The position numbers were made by a program, and so were the translations under genes. The notes below the pieces were generated by a model, which did no database searches, was not told where the DNA came from, and saw only the letters and a list, made by a program, of their open reading frames with translations. 64,000 nucleotides of DNA from Bacillota bacterium (GTDB lineage Bacteria > Bacillota > Clostridia > Lachnospirales > Lachnospiraceae): positions 313,541 to 377,540 of the forward strand of contig JAEZMV010000017.1 in NCBI GenBank assembly GCA_023414875.1, written 5' to 3'. Positions 16,823 through 26,565 of this stretch are shown in pieces (the stretch's first letter is position 1; the number at the start of each line of letters is the position of its first letter).

Positions 16823-17623
16823 ATGAGCAAAATTAATGTAGCTATTGTGGATGACAATGAGAGAATGGTGAATCTACTTGAAGATATTTTGAAAGAGGAT
16901 TCAGATATCGAGGTAGTTGGAAAATCGGAAAATGGAATTGATGCATTGGACATGATTAAGGAGAAAAAACCGGATGTAGTATTATTGGATTTGATTATGC
17001 CAAAGTTGGACGGGCTGGGTGTAATGGAGAAAGTAAGAAGGGATTCGGAATTTAAAAAGAATCCTTCTTTTATAGTAATTACAGCAATAGGGCAAGAAGG
17101 GGTTACTGAAAATGCTTTCGAGTTGGGTGCAAATTACTACATAATGAAGCCATTTGATAATAATGTGATTTTATCAAGAATAAAACAGATTAAAGGTGAT
17201 TACCATAATAAATTAATCGATAATCATAAAGTAAGTGCATATGAGAATAAGAGTGCTTATATGGAGAGAAATCTGGAGTCTGATGTTACAAATATCATCC
17301 ATGAAATAGGTGTGCCGGCTCACATTAAAGGTTATCAGTACTTACGTGATGCAATTATGATGTCTGTAAATGATGCAGAAATGTTGAATTCCATCACAAA
17401 ATTATTATATCCTTCCATCGCTAAGCGCCATAAAACAACGCCAAGTAGAGTAGAAAGAGCAATTCGTCATGCGATTGAGGTTGCATGGAGCAGAGGCAAG
17501 ATGGATACCATTGATGAATTATTTGGATATACGGTAAGTAACGGTAAAGGAAAGCCAACAAATTCTGAATTTGTAGCTTTAATCGCTGATAAAATCCGTC
17601 TCGAGTATAAATTGAGATCATAA
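16823..17623 (+). CDS. spo0A: stage 0 sporulation response regulator Spo0A
   Basis: A 266-aa master regulator of sporulation. The receiver domain is residues 1-125: acidic pair in VDDNERM, phospho-acceptor Asp near 56 in LLDLIMPKLDG, conserved TA in VITAIGQEG, and Lys in IMKPFD. The C-terminal Spo0A DNA-binding domain (about 150-266) includes HIKGYQYLRDAI, LYPSIAKRHKTTPSRVERAIRHAIE (recognition helix) and the family-typical GKPTNSEFVALIADK. ATG start with GGAGG 12 bases upstream, slightly long. Followed by a strong terminator. Confidence 0.97.
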   Translation: MSKINVAIVDDNERMVNLLEDILKEDSDIEVVGKSENGIDALDMIKEKKPDVVLLDLIMPKLDGLGVMEKVRRDSEFKKNPSFIVITAIGQEGVTENAFELGANYYIMKPFDNNVILSRIKQIKGDYHNKLIDNHKVSAYENKSAYMERNLESDVTNIIHEIGVPAHIKGYQYLRDAIMMSVNDAEMLNSITKLLYPSIAKRHKTTPSRVERAIRHAIEVAWSRGKMDTIDELFGYTVSNGKGKPTNSEFVALIADKIRLEYKLRS

Positions 17624-17651
17624 TTAGCTTTTTATTTATAATTGGGGAATA

Positions 17652-17706
17652 AGGGAGCGTATCGAAAATAACTTATGTTATGATTCGACACGCTCTCTTT
17701 GCTTTG
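17652..17706 (+). terminator. intrinsic terminator after spo0A
   Basis: AGGGAGCGT-A-TCGAA pairs with TTCGA-C-ACGCTCTCT, with an inner ATAAC/GTTAT stem, followed by a T-rich stretch. Confidence 0.75.
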
Positions 17707-18087
17707 TTACAATGTATAATAGAATCATTTTTTGAAGAGTTTTATATAAAAAAATATTTTATGTCACAGAACCGTATTCACCTTGTCTAATACGTTAAGG
17801 GAGGGAGGGCCCATAAACAAATACCTCTTTTTGTTTATAGGTTTGTTAAGAAAATTTATTCTAATGAATATCCTTAACTGCTTTTTGAAACAATAATTCC
17901 GTATGAAGTAGGGATGGAATTCCTTTGAATTGTGCACAAAAATCATCATCTTTTTATTAGAATTATAATCATATTCATAATATTAATGAAATCAATAAAT
18001 AATCACTTGATATTTTAACTTAAATTAGGTAAAATAAATCTGCATTGAGAAATTTTTGTCAATGTACCAAAATATTAAATTAATTAA
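17707..18087 (+). other. AT-rich non-coding gap before gap
   Basis: No convincing ORF. Contains ATAAACAAA/TTTGTTTAT arms around 17813-17840, a weak hairpin next to a purine run GGGAGGGAGGG near 17800. Nothing else recognised. Confidence 0.4.
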
Positions 18088-18115
18088 TTGCTGTCTAGTG
18101 ACAGTATATTATAAA
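18088..18115 (+). promoter_or_regulatory. candidate gap promoter with internal palindrome
   Basis: TTGCTG (18088-18093), 16-bp spacer and TATAAA (18110-18115). The spacer carries the perfect inverted repeat CTGTC-TAGT-GACAG (18091-18104), overlapping the -35 box, a plausible repressor site for the glycolytic operon. Both calls are inferred from position. Confidence 0.5.
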
Positions 18116-18141
18116 TTTAAACTATTAGGAGGAATAAAATC

Positions 18142-19155
18142 ATGGCAGTAAAAGTAGCAATTAATGGATTTGGACGTATCGGCCGCCTTGCTTTCAGACA
18201 GATGTTCGGCGCAGAAGGTTATGAAATCGTAGCTATCAACGACTTAACAGATGCTAAAATGTTAGCTCACTTATTAAAATACGATTCCGCACAGGGTAGA
18301 TATGCAAAAGGTGATACAGTAGTAGCAAAAGAGAGTTCTATTGTAGTTGACGGTAAAGAAATTCAAATTTATGCAGAGAAGAACCCTGCTGATTTACCTT
18401 GGGGCAAGATTGGTGTTGACGTTGTACTTGAGTGTACAGGTTTCTTTGCTTCCAAAGCAAAATCTCAGGCACATATTGATGCAGGTGCTAAGAAAGTTGT
18501 TATCTCCGCTCCGGCAGGTAATGATCTTCCTACTGTAGTATTCAGCGTAAACGAGAGTATATTAAAAGCTAGTGATACCATTATTTCCGCAGCTTCTTGT
18601 ACAACCAATTGCTTAGCTCCTATGGCTAATACATTAAATAAATTAGTAGAAATTGAAAAAGGCTTCATGACAACAATCCACGCTTACACAGGTGATCAGA
18701 TGACATTAGACGGCCCTCACAGAAATGGTGACTTAAGAAGAGCACGTGCTGCAGCTGTTAATATCGTTCCTAACTCCACAGGTGCTGCTAAAGCTATCGG
18801 TCTTGTTATTCCTGAGTTAAGCGGTAAGTTAGATGGCGCTGCGCAGAGAGTTCCTGTTCCGACAGGTTCTATCACAGAATTAGTAGCAGTTGTTAACGGT
18901 ACTGTAACTAAGGATGATATCAATGCAGCTATGAAGGCAGCAGCTAGCGCATCCTTTGGTTATACAGAGGACGAGATCGTATCTTCCGACGTTATCGGCA
19001 TTACCTATGGTTCTTTATTTGATGGAACACAGACTAAGGTTACTGATTTAGGCAACGGCAAGACTTTAGTTAAGGTTGTTTCTTGGTATGATAATGAGAA
19101 CTCCTACACAAGCCAGATGGTTAGAACAATTAAATACTTTGCAGAATTAGCATAA
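18142..19155 (+). CDS. gap: glyceraldehyde-3-phosphate dehydrogenase, type I
   Basis: A 337-aa glycolytic enzyme converting glyceraldehyde 3-phosphate, NAD+ and phosphate to 1,3-bisphosphoglycerate. NAD-binding start VAINGFGRIGRLAFRQM, catalytic Cys near 153 in SAASCTTNCLAP, phosphate-site THAYTGDQ, and C-terminal WYDNENSYTSQM. AGGAGGAATAAAAT precedes ATG. Codon use is clean and biased, as expected for a highly expressed gene. First gene of the lower glycolysis block, with its own terminator at 19220. Confidence 0.97.
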   Translation: MAVKVAINGFGRIGRLAFRQMFGAEGYEIVAINDLTDAKMLAHLLKYDSAQGRYAKGDTVVAKESSIVVDGKEIQIYAEKNPADLPWGKIGVDVVLECTGFFASKAKSQAHIDAGAKKVVISAPAGNDLPTVVFSVNESILKASDTIISAASCTTNCLAPMANTLNKLVEIEKGFMTTIHAYTGDQMTLDGPHRNGDLRRARAAAVNIVPNSTGAAKAIGLVIPELSGKLDGAAQRVPVPTGSITELVAVVNGTVTKDDINAAMKAAASASFGYTEDEIVSSDVIGITYGSLFDGTQTKVTDLGNGKTLVKVVSWYDNENSYTSQMVRTIKYFAELA

Positions 19156-19219
19156 TTAATGATAGCAAGTGAATTGAATTAATTCATCTTGTATTAGGTT
19201 TTCCTAATTGATCCATCAT

Positions 19220-19252
19220 GGGTCCGGTCTTTCAGGACCGGATCCTTTTTTA
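19220..19252 (+). terminator. intrinsic terminator after gap
   Basis: GGGTCCGGTC (19220-19229) pairs with GACCGGATCC (19236-19245), then six T. One of the strongest hairpins in the window. Confidence 0.9.
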
Positions 19253-19316
19253 TTACAATCAATAGATAACATAGAGTAATATCCTTAAATAAACACATCT
19301 TTGAAGGGAGAAGTAT

Positions 19317-20510
19317 ATGTTAAACAAAAAGTCAGTTGATGATATCAATGTAAAAGGTAAAAGAGTATTAGTAAGATGTGATTTCAATGTTCCGTTGCAA
19401 GAGGGAAGAATTACGGATGAGGTTCGTTTGGTAGAAGCTCTCCCCACGATAAAGAAATTAATAAATGATGGCGGTAAGATAATTCTTTGCTCTCATTTGG
19501 GTAAACCGAAGGGTGAACCGAAGCCTGAATTATCATTAGCACCGGTTGCTTTAAGATTAGCTGAGCTGTTAGGACAAGAAGTAAAATTTGCTAAGGATGA
19601 TAATGTAGTAGGTGAAAATGCAAAGGCTGCAGTTGCTGCAATGAAAGATGGTGATGTAGTACTTCTTGAAAACACACGTTACAGAAGCGAAGAGACGAAG
19701 AACGGTGAAGCTTTCAGCAAAGAGTTAGCATCCCTTTGTGAGGTATTCGTTAATGATGCATTTGGTACTGCACACAGAGCACATTGCTCCAATGTAGGTG
19801 TTACTCAGTTTGTTGACACAGCAGTGGTTGGTTACTTAATGCAGAAGGAAATTGATTTCCTTGGAAATGCAGTAAATGATCCAAAGAGACCTTTCGTTGC
19901 AATCCTTGGTGGATCTAAGGTTTCCAGTAAAATCTCTGTAATCGATAATCTTTTAGATAAAGTTGATACCTTAATCATCGGTGGCGGTATGGCATATACC
20001 TTCATGAAGGCCTTAGGTGAAGAGGTTGGTAAATCCTTATTGGAAGCTGATTATTTAGATTATGCAAAACAGATGATGGATAAGGCAGAAAAAAAAGGTG
20101 TTAATTTATTAATTCCGATTGACACCGTAGTTGCTCAGGATTTTAGCAATGATACTCCTTTTAAAACAGTTAACCGTGGAGAAATTGAACCGGATTGGGA
20201 AGGTCTTGATATTGGTGAGAAGACTCGTGAACTTTACGCGAACGCAATCAAGGATGCAAAGACAGTTGTTTGGAACGGACCGATGGGTGTATTTGAATTA
20301 TCTAACTTTGCAGCTGGTACCGTTGCAGTAGCTAAAGCTTTAGCAGAGATTGATGCTACAACAATCATTGGTGGCGGTGACTCTGCAGCAGCTGTTAATA
20401 TTCTCGGTTTTGGCGATAAGATGTCACATATTTCTACCGGTGGTGGTGCATCCCTTGAGTTCTTAGAGGGCAAGGAGCTTCCCGGAATTGCTGCAGCAAA
20501 CGATAAATAA
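19317..20510 (+). CDS. pgk: phosphoglycerate kinase
   Basis: A 397-aa enzyme making ATP from 1,3-bisphosphoglycerate. It has the N-terminal signature RVLVRCDFNVPLQ, substrate-binding arginines in ENTRYRSEE, the nucleotide-side AILGGSKVSSKI, the hinge region with GPMGVFE, and the C-terminal GGGDSAAAV and STGGGASLEFLEG. AAGGGAG precedes ATG. Length is standard. Lies 160 bp after gap. Confidence 0.97.
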   Translation: MLNKKSVDDINVKGKRVLVRCDFNVPLQEGRITDEVRLVEALPTIKKLINDGGKIILCSHLGKPKGEPKPELSLAPVALRLAELLGQEVKFAKDDNVVGENAKAAVAAMKDGDVVLLENTRYRSEETKNGEAFSKELASLCEVFVNDAFGTAHRAHCSNVGVTQFVDTAVVGYLMQKEIDFLGNAVNDPKRPFVAILGGSKVSSKISVIDNLLDKVDTLIIGGGMAYTFMKALGEEVGKSLLEADYLDYAKQMMDKAEKKGVNLLIPIDTVVAQDFSNDTPFKTVNRGEIEPDWEGLDIGEKTRELYANAIKDAKTVVWNGPMGVFELSNFAAGTVAVAKALAEIDATTIIGGGDSAAAVNILGFGDKMSHISTGGGASLEFLEGKELPGIAAANDK

Positions 20511-20540
20511 AAATAATAACTTAATTTAATCATTTTTACT

Positions 20541-20591
20541 GTAGCAAGCTTTTCTTTGTAATTGTTTCATAAGTCAGGGGAAGCTTGCTAC
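20541..20591. repeat. inverted repeat between pgk and tpiA
   Basis: GTAGCAAGCTT (20541-20551) is perfectly complementary to AAGCTTGCTAC (20581-20591) across a 29-nt loop. No T run follows, so it is more likely an mRNA-processing or stability hairpin than a terminator. Confidence 0.55.
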
Positions 20592-20699
20592 TATCCGGTA
20601 ATAAGGTAACCATTATTTCTCAGGAATGGCAATACCATACATGCACAGGTCTACAATACATTCCTGTAGTGAATTAATATAATATTAGGAGGAAAACAT

Positions 20700-21446
20700 A
20701 TGCGTAAGAAAATAATTGCTGGTAATTGGAAAATGAATAAGACTCCCTCGGAGACCGTTACCTTAATAAATGAATTAAAGCCACTGGTAGCGACTGAGGA
20801 TGCAGACGTAGTATTTTGCGTACCTGCAGTATCATTAACAACAGCTCTGGAAGCAGTAAAGGGATCAAACATAGCAATCGGTGCTCAGAACATGTACTAT
20901 GAGGAAAGTGGTGCATTTACCGGAGAAATCGCTCCGAATATGTTGACCAGTATTGGTGTTAAGTATGTTATTATCGGACACTCAGAGAGAAGAGAATATT
21001 TTGCAGAAACAAATGAAACTGTAAATAAAAAAGTTTTAAAGGCTTTTGAGCATGGTATCACACCAATTGTTTGCTGTGGTGAAACATTAACTCAGAGAGA
21101 ACAGGGAATTACTATTGATTTCGTTCGTCAGCAGATTAAAATTGCTTTCTTAAATGTTACTCCGGATCAAGCGAAGACAGCAGTCATCGCATATGAGCCT
21201 ATCTGGGCAATCGGAACCGGTAAAGTGGCTACCACTGAGCAGGCAGAAGAGGTATGTAAGGCAATTCGTGAATGTATTGCTGAAATCTATGATGAAGCAA
21301 CTGCAGCAGCAATCCGTATTCAATACGGCGGCAGTGTTACCGCAGCTAGTGCAGCAGATTTATTCTCCCAGGCAAACATCGATGGCGGTTTGGTTGGTGG
21401 CGCAAGCTTAAAGGCTGACTTTGGAAAGATCGTAAATTACAAATAG
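20700..21446 (+). CDS. tpiA: triose-phosphate isomerase
   Basis: A 248-aa TIM-barrel enzyme interconverting dihydroxyacetone phosphate and glyceraldehyde 3-phosphate. GNWKMNKT holds the substrate Lys, GHSERREYF the catalytic His, AYEPIWAIGTGKVAT the catalytic Glu and loop 6, and YGGSVTA and GLVGGASL the phosphate-binding ends. AGGAGG is placed eight bases before ATG. Confidence 0.97.
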   Translation: MRKKIIAGNWKMNKTPSETVTLINELKPLVATEDADVVFCVPAVSLTTALEAVKGSNIAIGAQNMYYEESGAFTGEIAPNMLTSIGVKYVIIGHSERREYFAETNETVNKKVLKAFEHGITPIVCCGETLTQREQGITIDFVRQQIKIAFLNVTPDQAKTAVIAYEPIWAIGTGKVATTEQAEEVCKAIRECIAEIYDEATAAAIRIQYGGSVTAASAADLFSQANIDGGLVGGASLKADFGKIVNYK

Positions 21447-21456
21447 CGATAATGGG

Positions 21457-21522
21457 CTCAAACTTCGCAAATGATATGAATGGATCTCAAGCCATCCAGC
21501 ATATGGCTTTGTGAAGTTTGAG
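21457..21522. repeat. long inverted repeat downstream of tpiA
   Basis: CTCAAACTTCGCAAA (21457-21471) and TTTGTGAAGTTTGAG (21508-21522) pair over 15 positions with one G-T pair; an inner GCCAT/ATGGC stem lies at 21491-21507. There is no clear T run, so it could be a weak terminator or an RNA-stabilising structure. Confidence 0.6.
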
Positions 21523-21821
21523 TATTTACTTACCTTGAGTAGGATGCATAATCTTGCTTAAGGACTTGTGAATACTAACTTGAAGTTTAGAAATCTAAGT
21601 AATGTGAGCCTTTGAATAATCATCGAAGATTCATTATTATATTAGGAAATCAGATAGTGATTCACGATAATCATGTTATGGATGGAAAACATTTCTTAAC
21701 TAAAAGGGTATAAAATTGATAGGAAAGCTTGAAAAGCTGATCTTGAAAAGCTATAATTGTTGCAGCAACAGTGTGACGGGAATTCTATTACAACGGAATT
21801 TCGCAGAAAAGGAGTATGATA
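21523..21821 (+). other. gap between tpiA and gpmI
   Basis: No ORF with a ribosome site. Several short inverted or repeated bits are present (AATGAATCTTC near 21625, GAAAAGCT repeated near 21730-21755), none forming a recognisable RNA. May hold a promoter for gpmI, but no good -35/-10 pair was found. Confidence 0.4.
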
Positions 21822-23363
21822 ATGAGTAAAAAACCTACAGTTTTAATGATATTAGATGGATATGGTTTAAATGAAAAGAAAGAATCGAATGCAATTGCAG
21901 AAGCTAAGACCCCTGTCATGGACAAATTAATGTCAGAGTATCCTTTTGTTAAGGGATATGCCAGTGGTATGGCAGTAGGACTTCCGGATGGTCAGATGGG
22001 TAATTCCGAGGTAGGCCACATCAATATGGGTGCAGGCAGAATTGTATATCAGGAATTGACCAGAATTACAAAAGAAATTAAGGATGGAACTTTTTTTCAA
22101 AATGCAGCTTTATTAGCAGCAATTGATAATTGTAAGAGAAACGGTTCTGATTTGCATTTATATGGATTATTATCCGATGGTGGAGTTCATAGTCATAATA
22201 CCCATTTATACGCTCTGTTAGAGCTTGCGAAAAAGCAAGGTCTGGAGAATGTATATGTTCATGCCTTCCTTGATGGCAGAGATACACCGCCGGCATCAGG
22301 AAAAGGCTTTGTGGAACAACTTTGGGAGCAGATGCAAATTATCGGAGTAGGTAAGATTGCAACCGTTATGGGTCGTTACTATGCAATGGACCGTGATAAT
22401 CGTTGGGATCGTGTAGAAAAGGCTTACCGAGCTATGGTTTATGGTGAGGGTGAGACAGCTATAAGCGGTGTTCTTGCGGTTCAAAACTCCTACGATGCAG
22501 AAAAATATGATGAGTTTGTATTACCTACGGTTGTTACTGAGGACGGCAAGCCGGTCGCAACCATTAAAGATAAAGATTCTATTATTTTCTTCAATTTCAG
22601 ACCGGATAGAGCGAGAGAAATTTCTCGTGTGTTCTGTGATGATGAGTTTACCGGATTTGACCGTGGAAATAGAATAGACACCACATATGTATGTTTCTCC
22701 GAATATGATATTACGATTTCAAACAAAATAGTTGCTTTTCATAAGGTTTCCCTGGATCATACCTTTGGACAATTCCTGGCAGAACATCACAAGACTCAGC
22801 TTCGTTTGGCTGAGACAGAAAAATATGCGCATGTAACCTTTTTCTTTAATGCAGGTGTAGAGGTACCAAACGATGGTGAAGACCGTATCCTGGTAAACTC
22901 TCCGAAGGTCGCTACCTATGATCTTCAGCCCGAGATGAGCGCATTTTTGGTAGCTGATAAGCTTGTTGAGGCTATTAAGTCTTTAAAATATGATGTAATT
23001 ATTGTTAACTTTGCCAATCCTGATATGGTTGGACATACAGGAATTGAAGAAGCAGCGATTAAAGCGATAGAAGCTGTGGATCAGTGTGTTGGTAAAGCAG
23101 TTGATGCGTTATTGTCAGTTGATGGACAGATGTTTATTTGCGCCGATCATGGTAATGCAGAGCAGTTGGTGGATTATACAACATTAGAGCCATTTACCGC
23201 ACATACCACCAACCCGGTTCCGTTCATTCTTGTAAATTATGATAAAGATTATACATTAGCAGAAGGTGGATGCCTTGCAGACATAATTCCTACCATGATT
23301 GAGATGATGGATTTAGTAAAACCGGAGGAGATGACCGGTAAATCCCTGCTTGTCAAAAAATAA
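21822..23363 (+). CDS. gpmI: 2,3-bisphosphoglycerate-independent phosphoglycerate mutase
   Basis: A 513-aa Mn-dependent enzyme of lower glycolysis, in the alkaline-phosphatase superfamily. Metal site and catalytic Ser in LDGYGLN and GNSEVGHINMGAGR; HAFLDGRDTPP, RYYAMDRDNRWDR, FFNFRPDRARE, NPDMVGHTG and ADHGNAEQL are all intact. ATG 21822 gives MSKKPTVLMILDGYG with GGAG seven bases upstream; an ATG two codons earlier is too close to that site. Confidence 0.96.
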   Translation: MSKKPTVLMILDGYGLNEKKESNAIAEAKTPVMDKLMSEYPFVKGYASGMAVGLPDGQMGNSEVGHINMGAGRIVYQELTRITKEIKDGTFFQNAALLAAIDNCKRNGSDLHLYGLLSDGGVHSHNTHLYALLELAKKQGLENVYVHAFLDGRDTPPASGKGFVEQLWEQMQIIGVGKIATVMGRYYAMDRDNRWDRVEKAYRAMVYGEGETAISGVLAVQNSYDAEKYDEFVLPTVVTEDGKPVATIKDKDSIIFFNFRPDRAREISRVFCDDEFTGFDRGNRIDTTYVCFSEYDITISNKIVAFHKVSLDHTFGQFLAEHHKTQLRLAETEKYAHVTFFFNAGVEVPNDGEDRILVNSPKVATYDLQPEMSAFLVADKLVEAIKSLKYDVIIVNFANPDMVGHTGIEEAAIKAIEAVDQCVGKAVDALLSVDGQMFICADHGNAEQLVDYTTLEPFTAHTTNPVPFILVNYDKDYTLAEGGCLADIIPTMIEMMDLVKPEEMTGKSLLVKK

Positions 23364-23420
23364 GTTGAAATAATTTCTATTGTATGGTAGAATTGAGTTT
23401 AGTTTTTAGGAGGTGTGGTC

Positions 23421-23675
23421 ATGGAAGGTTTAGAAGTATTAAAGCTCGCCGTTCAAATCATATATGTATTGATTTGTATTGCATTAACATTTATCGTGTT
23501 AAAACAAGAAGGCAAAGGATCAGGATTAACCGGAGCACTTACCGGTTCTAACGAGACATATTGGTCAAAGAATAAAGGACGTTCCGCTGAAGGAACTATG
23601 GAAAGAGTAACAAAGATTTTAGCTGCTGCATTTATCTTAGTTTCTGTTCTTTTAAATTTAAAATTTTGGAAATAG
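23421..23675 (+). CDS. secG: preprotein translocase subunit SecG
   Basis: An 84-aa membrane protein of the SecYEG channel. Two hydrophobic segments (about residues 5-27 and 62-82) flank a polar loop with GKGSGLTGALTG and a Trp-Ser pair, the typical SecG layout. ATG 23421 follows AGGAGGT by six bases; the GTG at 23415 in frame is too close. It lies 57 bp after gpmI, so may be read through from it. Followed by a terminator. The gpmI-secG-rnr-smpB order is widespread in clostridia. Confidence 0.92.
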   Translation: MEGLEVLKLAVQIIYVLICIALTFIVLKQEGKGSGLTGALTGSNETYWSKNKGRSAEGTMERVTKILAAAFILVSVLLNLKFWK

Positions 23676-23720
23676 TCTGGCTTTAAGCGGATCATACAGA
23701 TAATAAATGCAAGAATTCTA

Positions 23721-23753
23721 AACACTCTGATAAAAATCAGAGTGTTTTTTTCA
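23721..23753 (+). terminator. intrinsic terminator after secG
   Basis: AACACTCTGAT and ATCAGAGTGTT pair across a short A-rich loop, followed by a run of T. Confidence 0.9.
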
Positions 23754-23925
23754 TTTTATACTTGACTGGAAATAACAGGTAATCTGTAATATGGTCAGAG
23801 TAATTATTTGTAAGCTCATATAGTTTTAAAAATAAGTAATATATGGTATACTAATATGAGATTTATCAAAAATGTAATATATAATGGTAACCCTAAGCAA
23901 AATACGGATAAAGTAGGTGCTATAT

Positions 23926-26085
23926 ATGAAAGAAAATGCAATGCTGGATGAAAAGAAAGCTATGTTGGAGGAATTATTCCACGATAAGGGATATAAACCA
24001 ATGAAGTTCAAGGACTTGGTTAGCTTCCTACAGGTGCCGAGAAGCTCGAAGCATGAGTTGAAGATGGTGTTGGATCAATTAATCTCCAACGGTACTATTA
24101 TTTTAGATTCTCAGGGACGTTATCGAATTCCTGGGGATGATGTTAAGGTGGGAATATTCTCAGGAACCCAAAGAGGCTTTGGTTTCGTAATCCTAGAGGG
24201 TGAAGATCAGGACATCTATATTCCCGGCGATGCAACCAATGGTGCTCTTCATGGTGATAAGGTCATGATCACGGTGAGAGAGGAACATACAGGTAAAAGA
24301 AAAGAAGGTATCGTACAAAATATCATCGAGCGCGGTAAAAATGAAATCGTAGGAACCTTTGAGAAAAGTAAGAACTTTGGTTTTGTAGTTCCTGATAATC
24401 AAAAATTCGGTAAGGACATCTTTATTGCGAAGGAATTATCCATGGGCGCGGTAAGCGGGCATAAGGTTGTTGTAAAGATTACGAATTATGGAGATACCAC
24501 ACAAAGTCCCGAAGGAAGGATAGTAGAAATATTAGGACATGTTAATGATCCGGGTGTCGATATTATGTCTGTTATTAAAGCTTATGAACTCCCGGTTGAA
24601 TTCCCGGAAGAAGTTTTGCGATCACTGGATAAGGTACCGGAGGAGATTGACCCTGATGAGATAGTCAGCCGCATGGATATTAGGCACCTTCAGACGGTAA
24701 CCATCGATGGTGAGGATGCTAAGGATTTGGATGATGCTATCACGATCACAAAAGAAGGGGAAATCTATCAACTAGGTGTTCATATTGCAGATGTTACTCA
24801 TTATGTGAGGGAAGGTACTCCGCTTGATAAAGAAGCACTAAAGAGAGGTACCAGTGTCTATCTGGTGGATCGGGTTATTCCGATGCTACCTCATAAATTA
24901 TCCAATGGAATTTGTTCCTTAAATCCTGGGGTGGACCGTCTGGCTCTAAGTTGTTTTATGGATATTGATTTAAAGGGAACTGTAATCGGTCATAAGATTG
25001 CGGAGACCGTAATCAAATCCGATCGGCGAATGACCTATACCAATGTTGCAAAGATCGTGGAAGAAAGTGATGAAGAGGTTACAAAGGAATACGAGGAGCT
25101 GGTTCCGATGTTCCATTTGATGCAAGAATTAGCCGAGGTGCTTAGGGAGAGAAGACATAAGAGAGGCTCCATTAATTTTGATTTTCCGGAAAGCAAGATA
25201 ATTGTTGATAAAAAAGGTAAACCGATAGAGATTAAGCCCTACGATAGAAATAAAGCAACAAAAATTATCGAAGAATTTATGTTGATAGCGAATGAAACAA
25301 TTGCAGAAGATTTCTTCTGGCAGGAGATACCGTTTGTCTATCGGACACATGATAACCCGGATGAAGAGAAGATAAAGAAACTCGCTATCTTCATTAATAA
25401 TTTCGGTTATAGCATAAAGATGGGACAGGATGAAATTCACCCGAAAGAACTTCAAAAGCTATTGATCAATGTGGAGGATACACCGGAGGAAGCATTGATC
25501 AGCAGATTAACTCTAAGATCCATGAAGCAGGCAAAATATACGGTGGCAAATACCGGACATTTTGGCTTATCTGCAAAGTATTACTGCCATTTCACCTCAC
25601 CAATCCGCCGTTATCCGGACCTTCAGATTCATCGCATCATCAAGGAGAATCTGAATGGTAAACTAGGAGAAAAGAGACTTGAGCATTACGGGAAAATACT
25701 GTTTGAGGTGGCGAACCATTCCAGTAAGACAGAACGTAGGGCAGATGAATCGGAGCGTGAGGTTGAGAAGCTCAAGAAGGTAGAATACATGATGGATCAT
25801 ATCGGAGAAAACTTTGAAGGTGTAATCTCAGGTGTAACCTCCTGGGGTATGTATGTCGAGCTCCCCAACACGGTAGAGGGTATGATTCGTGTCAGTGAGA
25901 TGAAGGATGACTATTATATTTATGATGAAGAACGTTATCAGATGGTGGGTGAACACACCAAGAAAGTATACAAACTAGGGCAAAAGGTTACAGTTGAGGT
26001 TGTAAATGCTGACAAGATCCAACGTACCATCGATTTTGCTTTAGTGGAGGCAGAGCCTCTTAAGGAAAGGAGCCTGGAAGCATAA
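23926..26085 (+). CDS. rnr: ribonuclease R
   Basis: A 719-aa 3'-to-5' exoribonuclease that degrades structured RNA and takes part in tmRNA-linked mRNA decay. Domains in order: N-terminal winged helix (about 15-65), two cold-shock domains (GTQRGFGFVILEG and KSKNFGFVVPDN), the RNB catalytic domain with GEDAKDLDDAITI acidic residues and FTSPIRRYPDLQIHR, and a C-terminal S1 domain (FEGVISGVTSWGMYVEL). No Lys-rich tail as in E. coli. ATG 23926 is chosen with AGTAGGTG upstream; ATG 23941 is an alternative. Confidence 0.95.
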   Translation: MKENAMLDEKKAMLEELFHDKGYKPMKFKDLVSFLQVPRSSKHELKMVLDQLISNGTIILDSQGRYRIPGDDVKVGIFSGTQRGFGFVILEGEDQDIYIPGDATNGALHGDKVMITVREEHTGKRKEGIVQNIIERGKNEIVGTFEKSKNFGFVVPDNQKFGKDIFIAKELSMGAVSGHKVVVKITNYGDTTQSPEGRIVEILGHVNDPGVDIMSVIKAYELPVEFPEEVLRSLDKVPEEIDPDEIVSRMDIRHLQTVTIDGEDAKDLDDAITITKEGEIYQLGVHIADVTHYVREGTPLDKEALKRGTSVYLVDRVIPMLPHKLSNGICSLNPGVDRLALSCFMDIDLKGTVIGHKIAETVIKSDRRMTYTNVAKIVEESDEEVTKEYEELVPMFHLMQELAEVLRERRHKRGSINFDFPESKIIVDKKGKPIEIKPYDRNKATKIIEEFMLIANETIAEDFFWQEIPFVYRTHDNPDEEKIKKLAIFINNFGYSIKMGQDEIHPKELQKLLINVEDTPEEALISRLTLRSMKQAKYTVANTGHFGLSAKYYCHFTSPIRRYPDLQIHRIIKENLNGKLGEKRLEHYGKILFEVANHSSKTERRADESEREVEKLKKVEYMMDHIGENFEGVISGVTSWGMYVELPNTVEGMIRVSEMKDDYYIYDEERYQMVGEHTKKVYKLGQKVTVEVVNADKIQRTIDFALVEAEPLKERSLEA

Positions 26086-26550
26086 GTGGGGGATAATATT
26101 AAACTGGTAGCCAATAATAAAAAGGCTTATTTTGATTATTTTATTGAAGATAAGTATGAAGCTGGCATTGCACTACACGGAACAGAAGTGAAATCCCTGC
26201 GTATGGGAAAGTGCAGTGTGAAGGAATCATTTCTTCGGATAGAGAACGGTGAAGTGTACATCTACGGCATGCATATCAGCCCTTATGAAAAGGGAAATAT
26301 CTTTAACAAGGACCCCTTGAGGGTCAGAAAGCTTCTTTTACACAAGTTTGAGATAGGGAAAATAGCAGGGCAGATAGCTCAGAAGGGTTATACACTGGTG
26401 CCATTGCAGGTCTATTTTAAAGGCAGTCTGGTAAAAATAGAGATTGGTCTTGCAAGAGGAAAGAAGCTGTTTGATAAGAGAGAGGACATCGCCAAGAAGG
26501 ACCAACGAAGAGAAGCAGAGAAGGATTTTAAGGTAAAGAATTTGTATTAA
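26086..26550 (+). CDS. smpB: SsrA-binding protein SmpB
   Basis: A 154-aa RNA-binding partner of tmRNA, needed to bring it to stalled ribosomes. Conserved features are ANNKKAYFDYFIEDKYEAGI, LHGTEVKSLR, SFLRIENGEVYI, HISPYEKGN and the basic tail KKDQRREAEKD. The GTG start directly abuts the rnr stop codon, with AAGGAAAGGAG upstream inside rnr, so translation is probably coupled. The tmRNA gene itself lies 2.3 kb downstream. Confidence 0.96.
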   Translation: MGDNIKLVANNKKAYFDYFIEDKYEAGIALHGTEVKSLRMGKCSVKESFLRIENGEVYIYGMHISPYEKGNIFNKDPLRVRKLLLHKFEIGKIAGQIAQKGYTLVPLQVYFKGSLVKIEIGLARGKKLFDKREDIAKKDQRREAEKDFKVKNLY

Positions 26551-26565
26551 TTTTTTGAAGATTTC

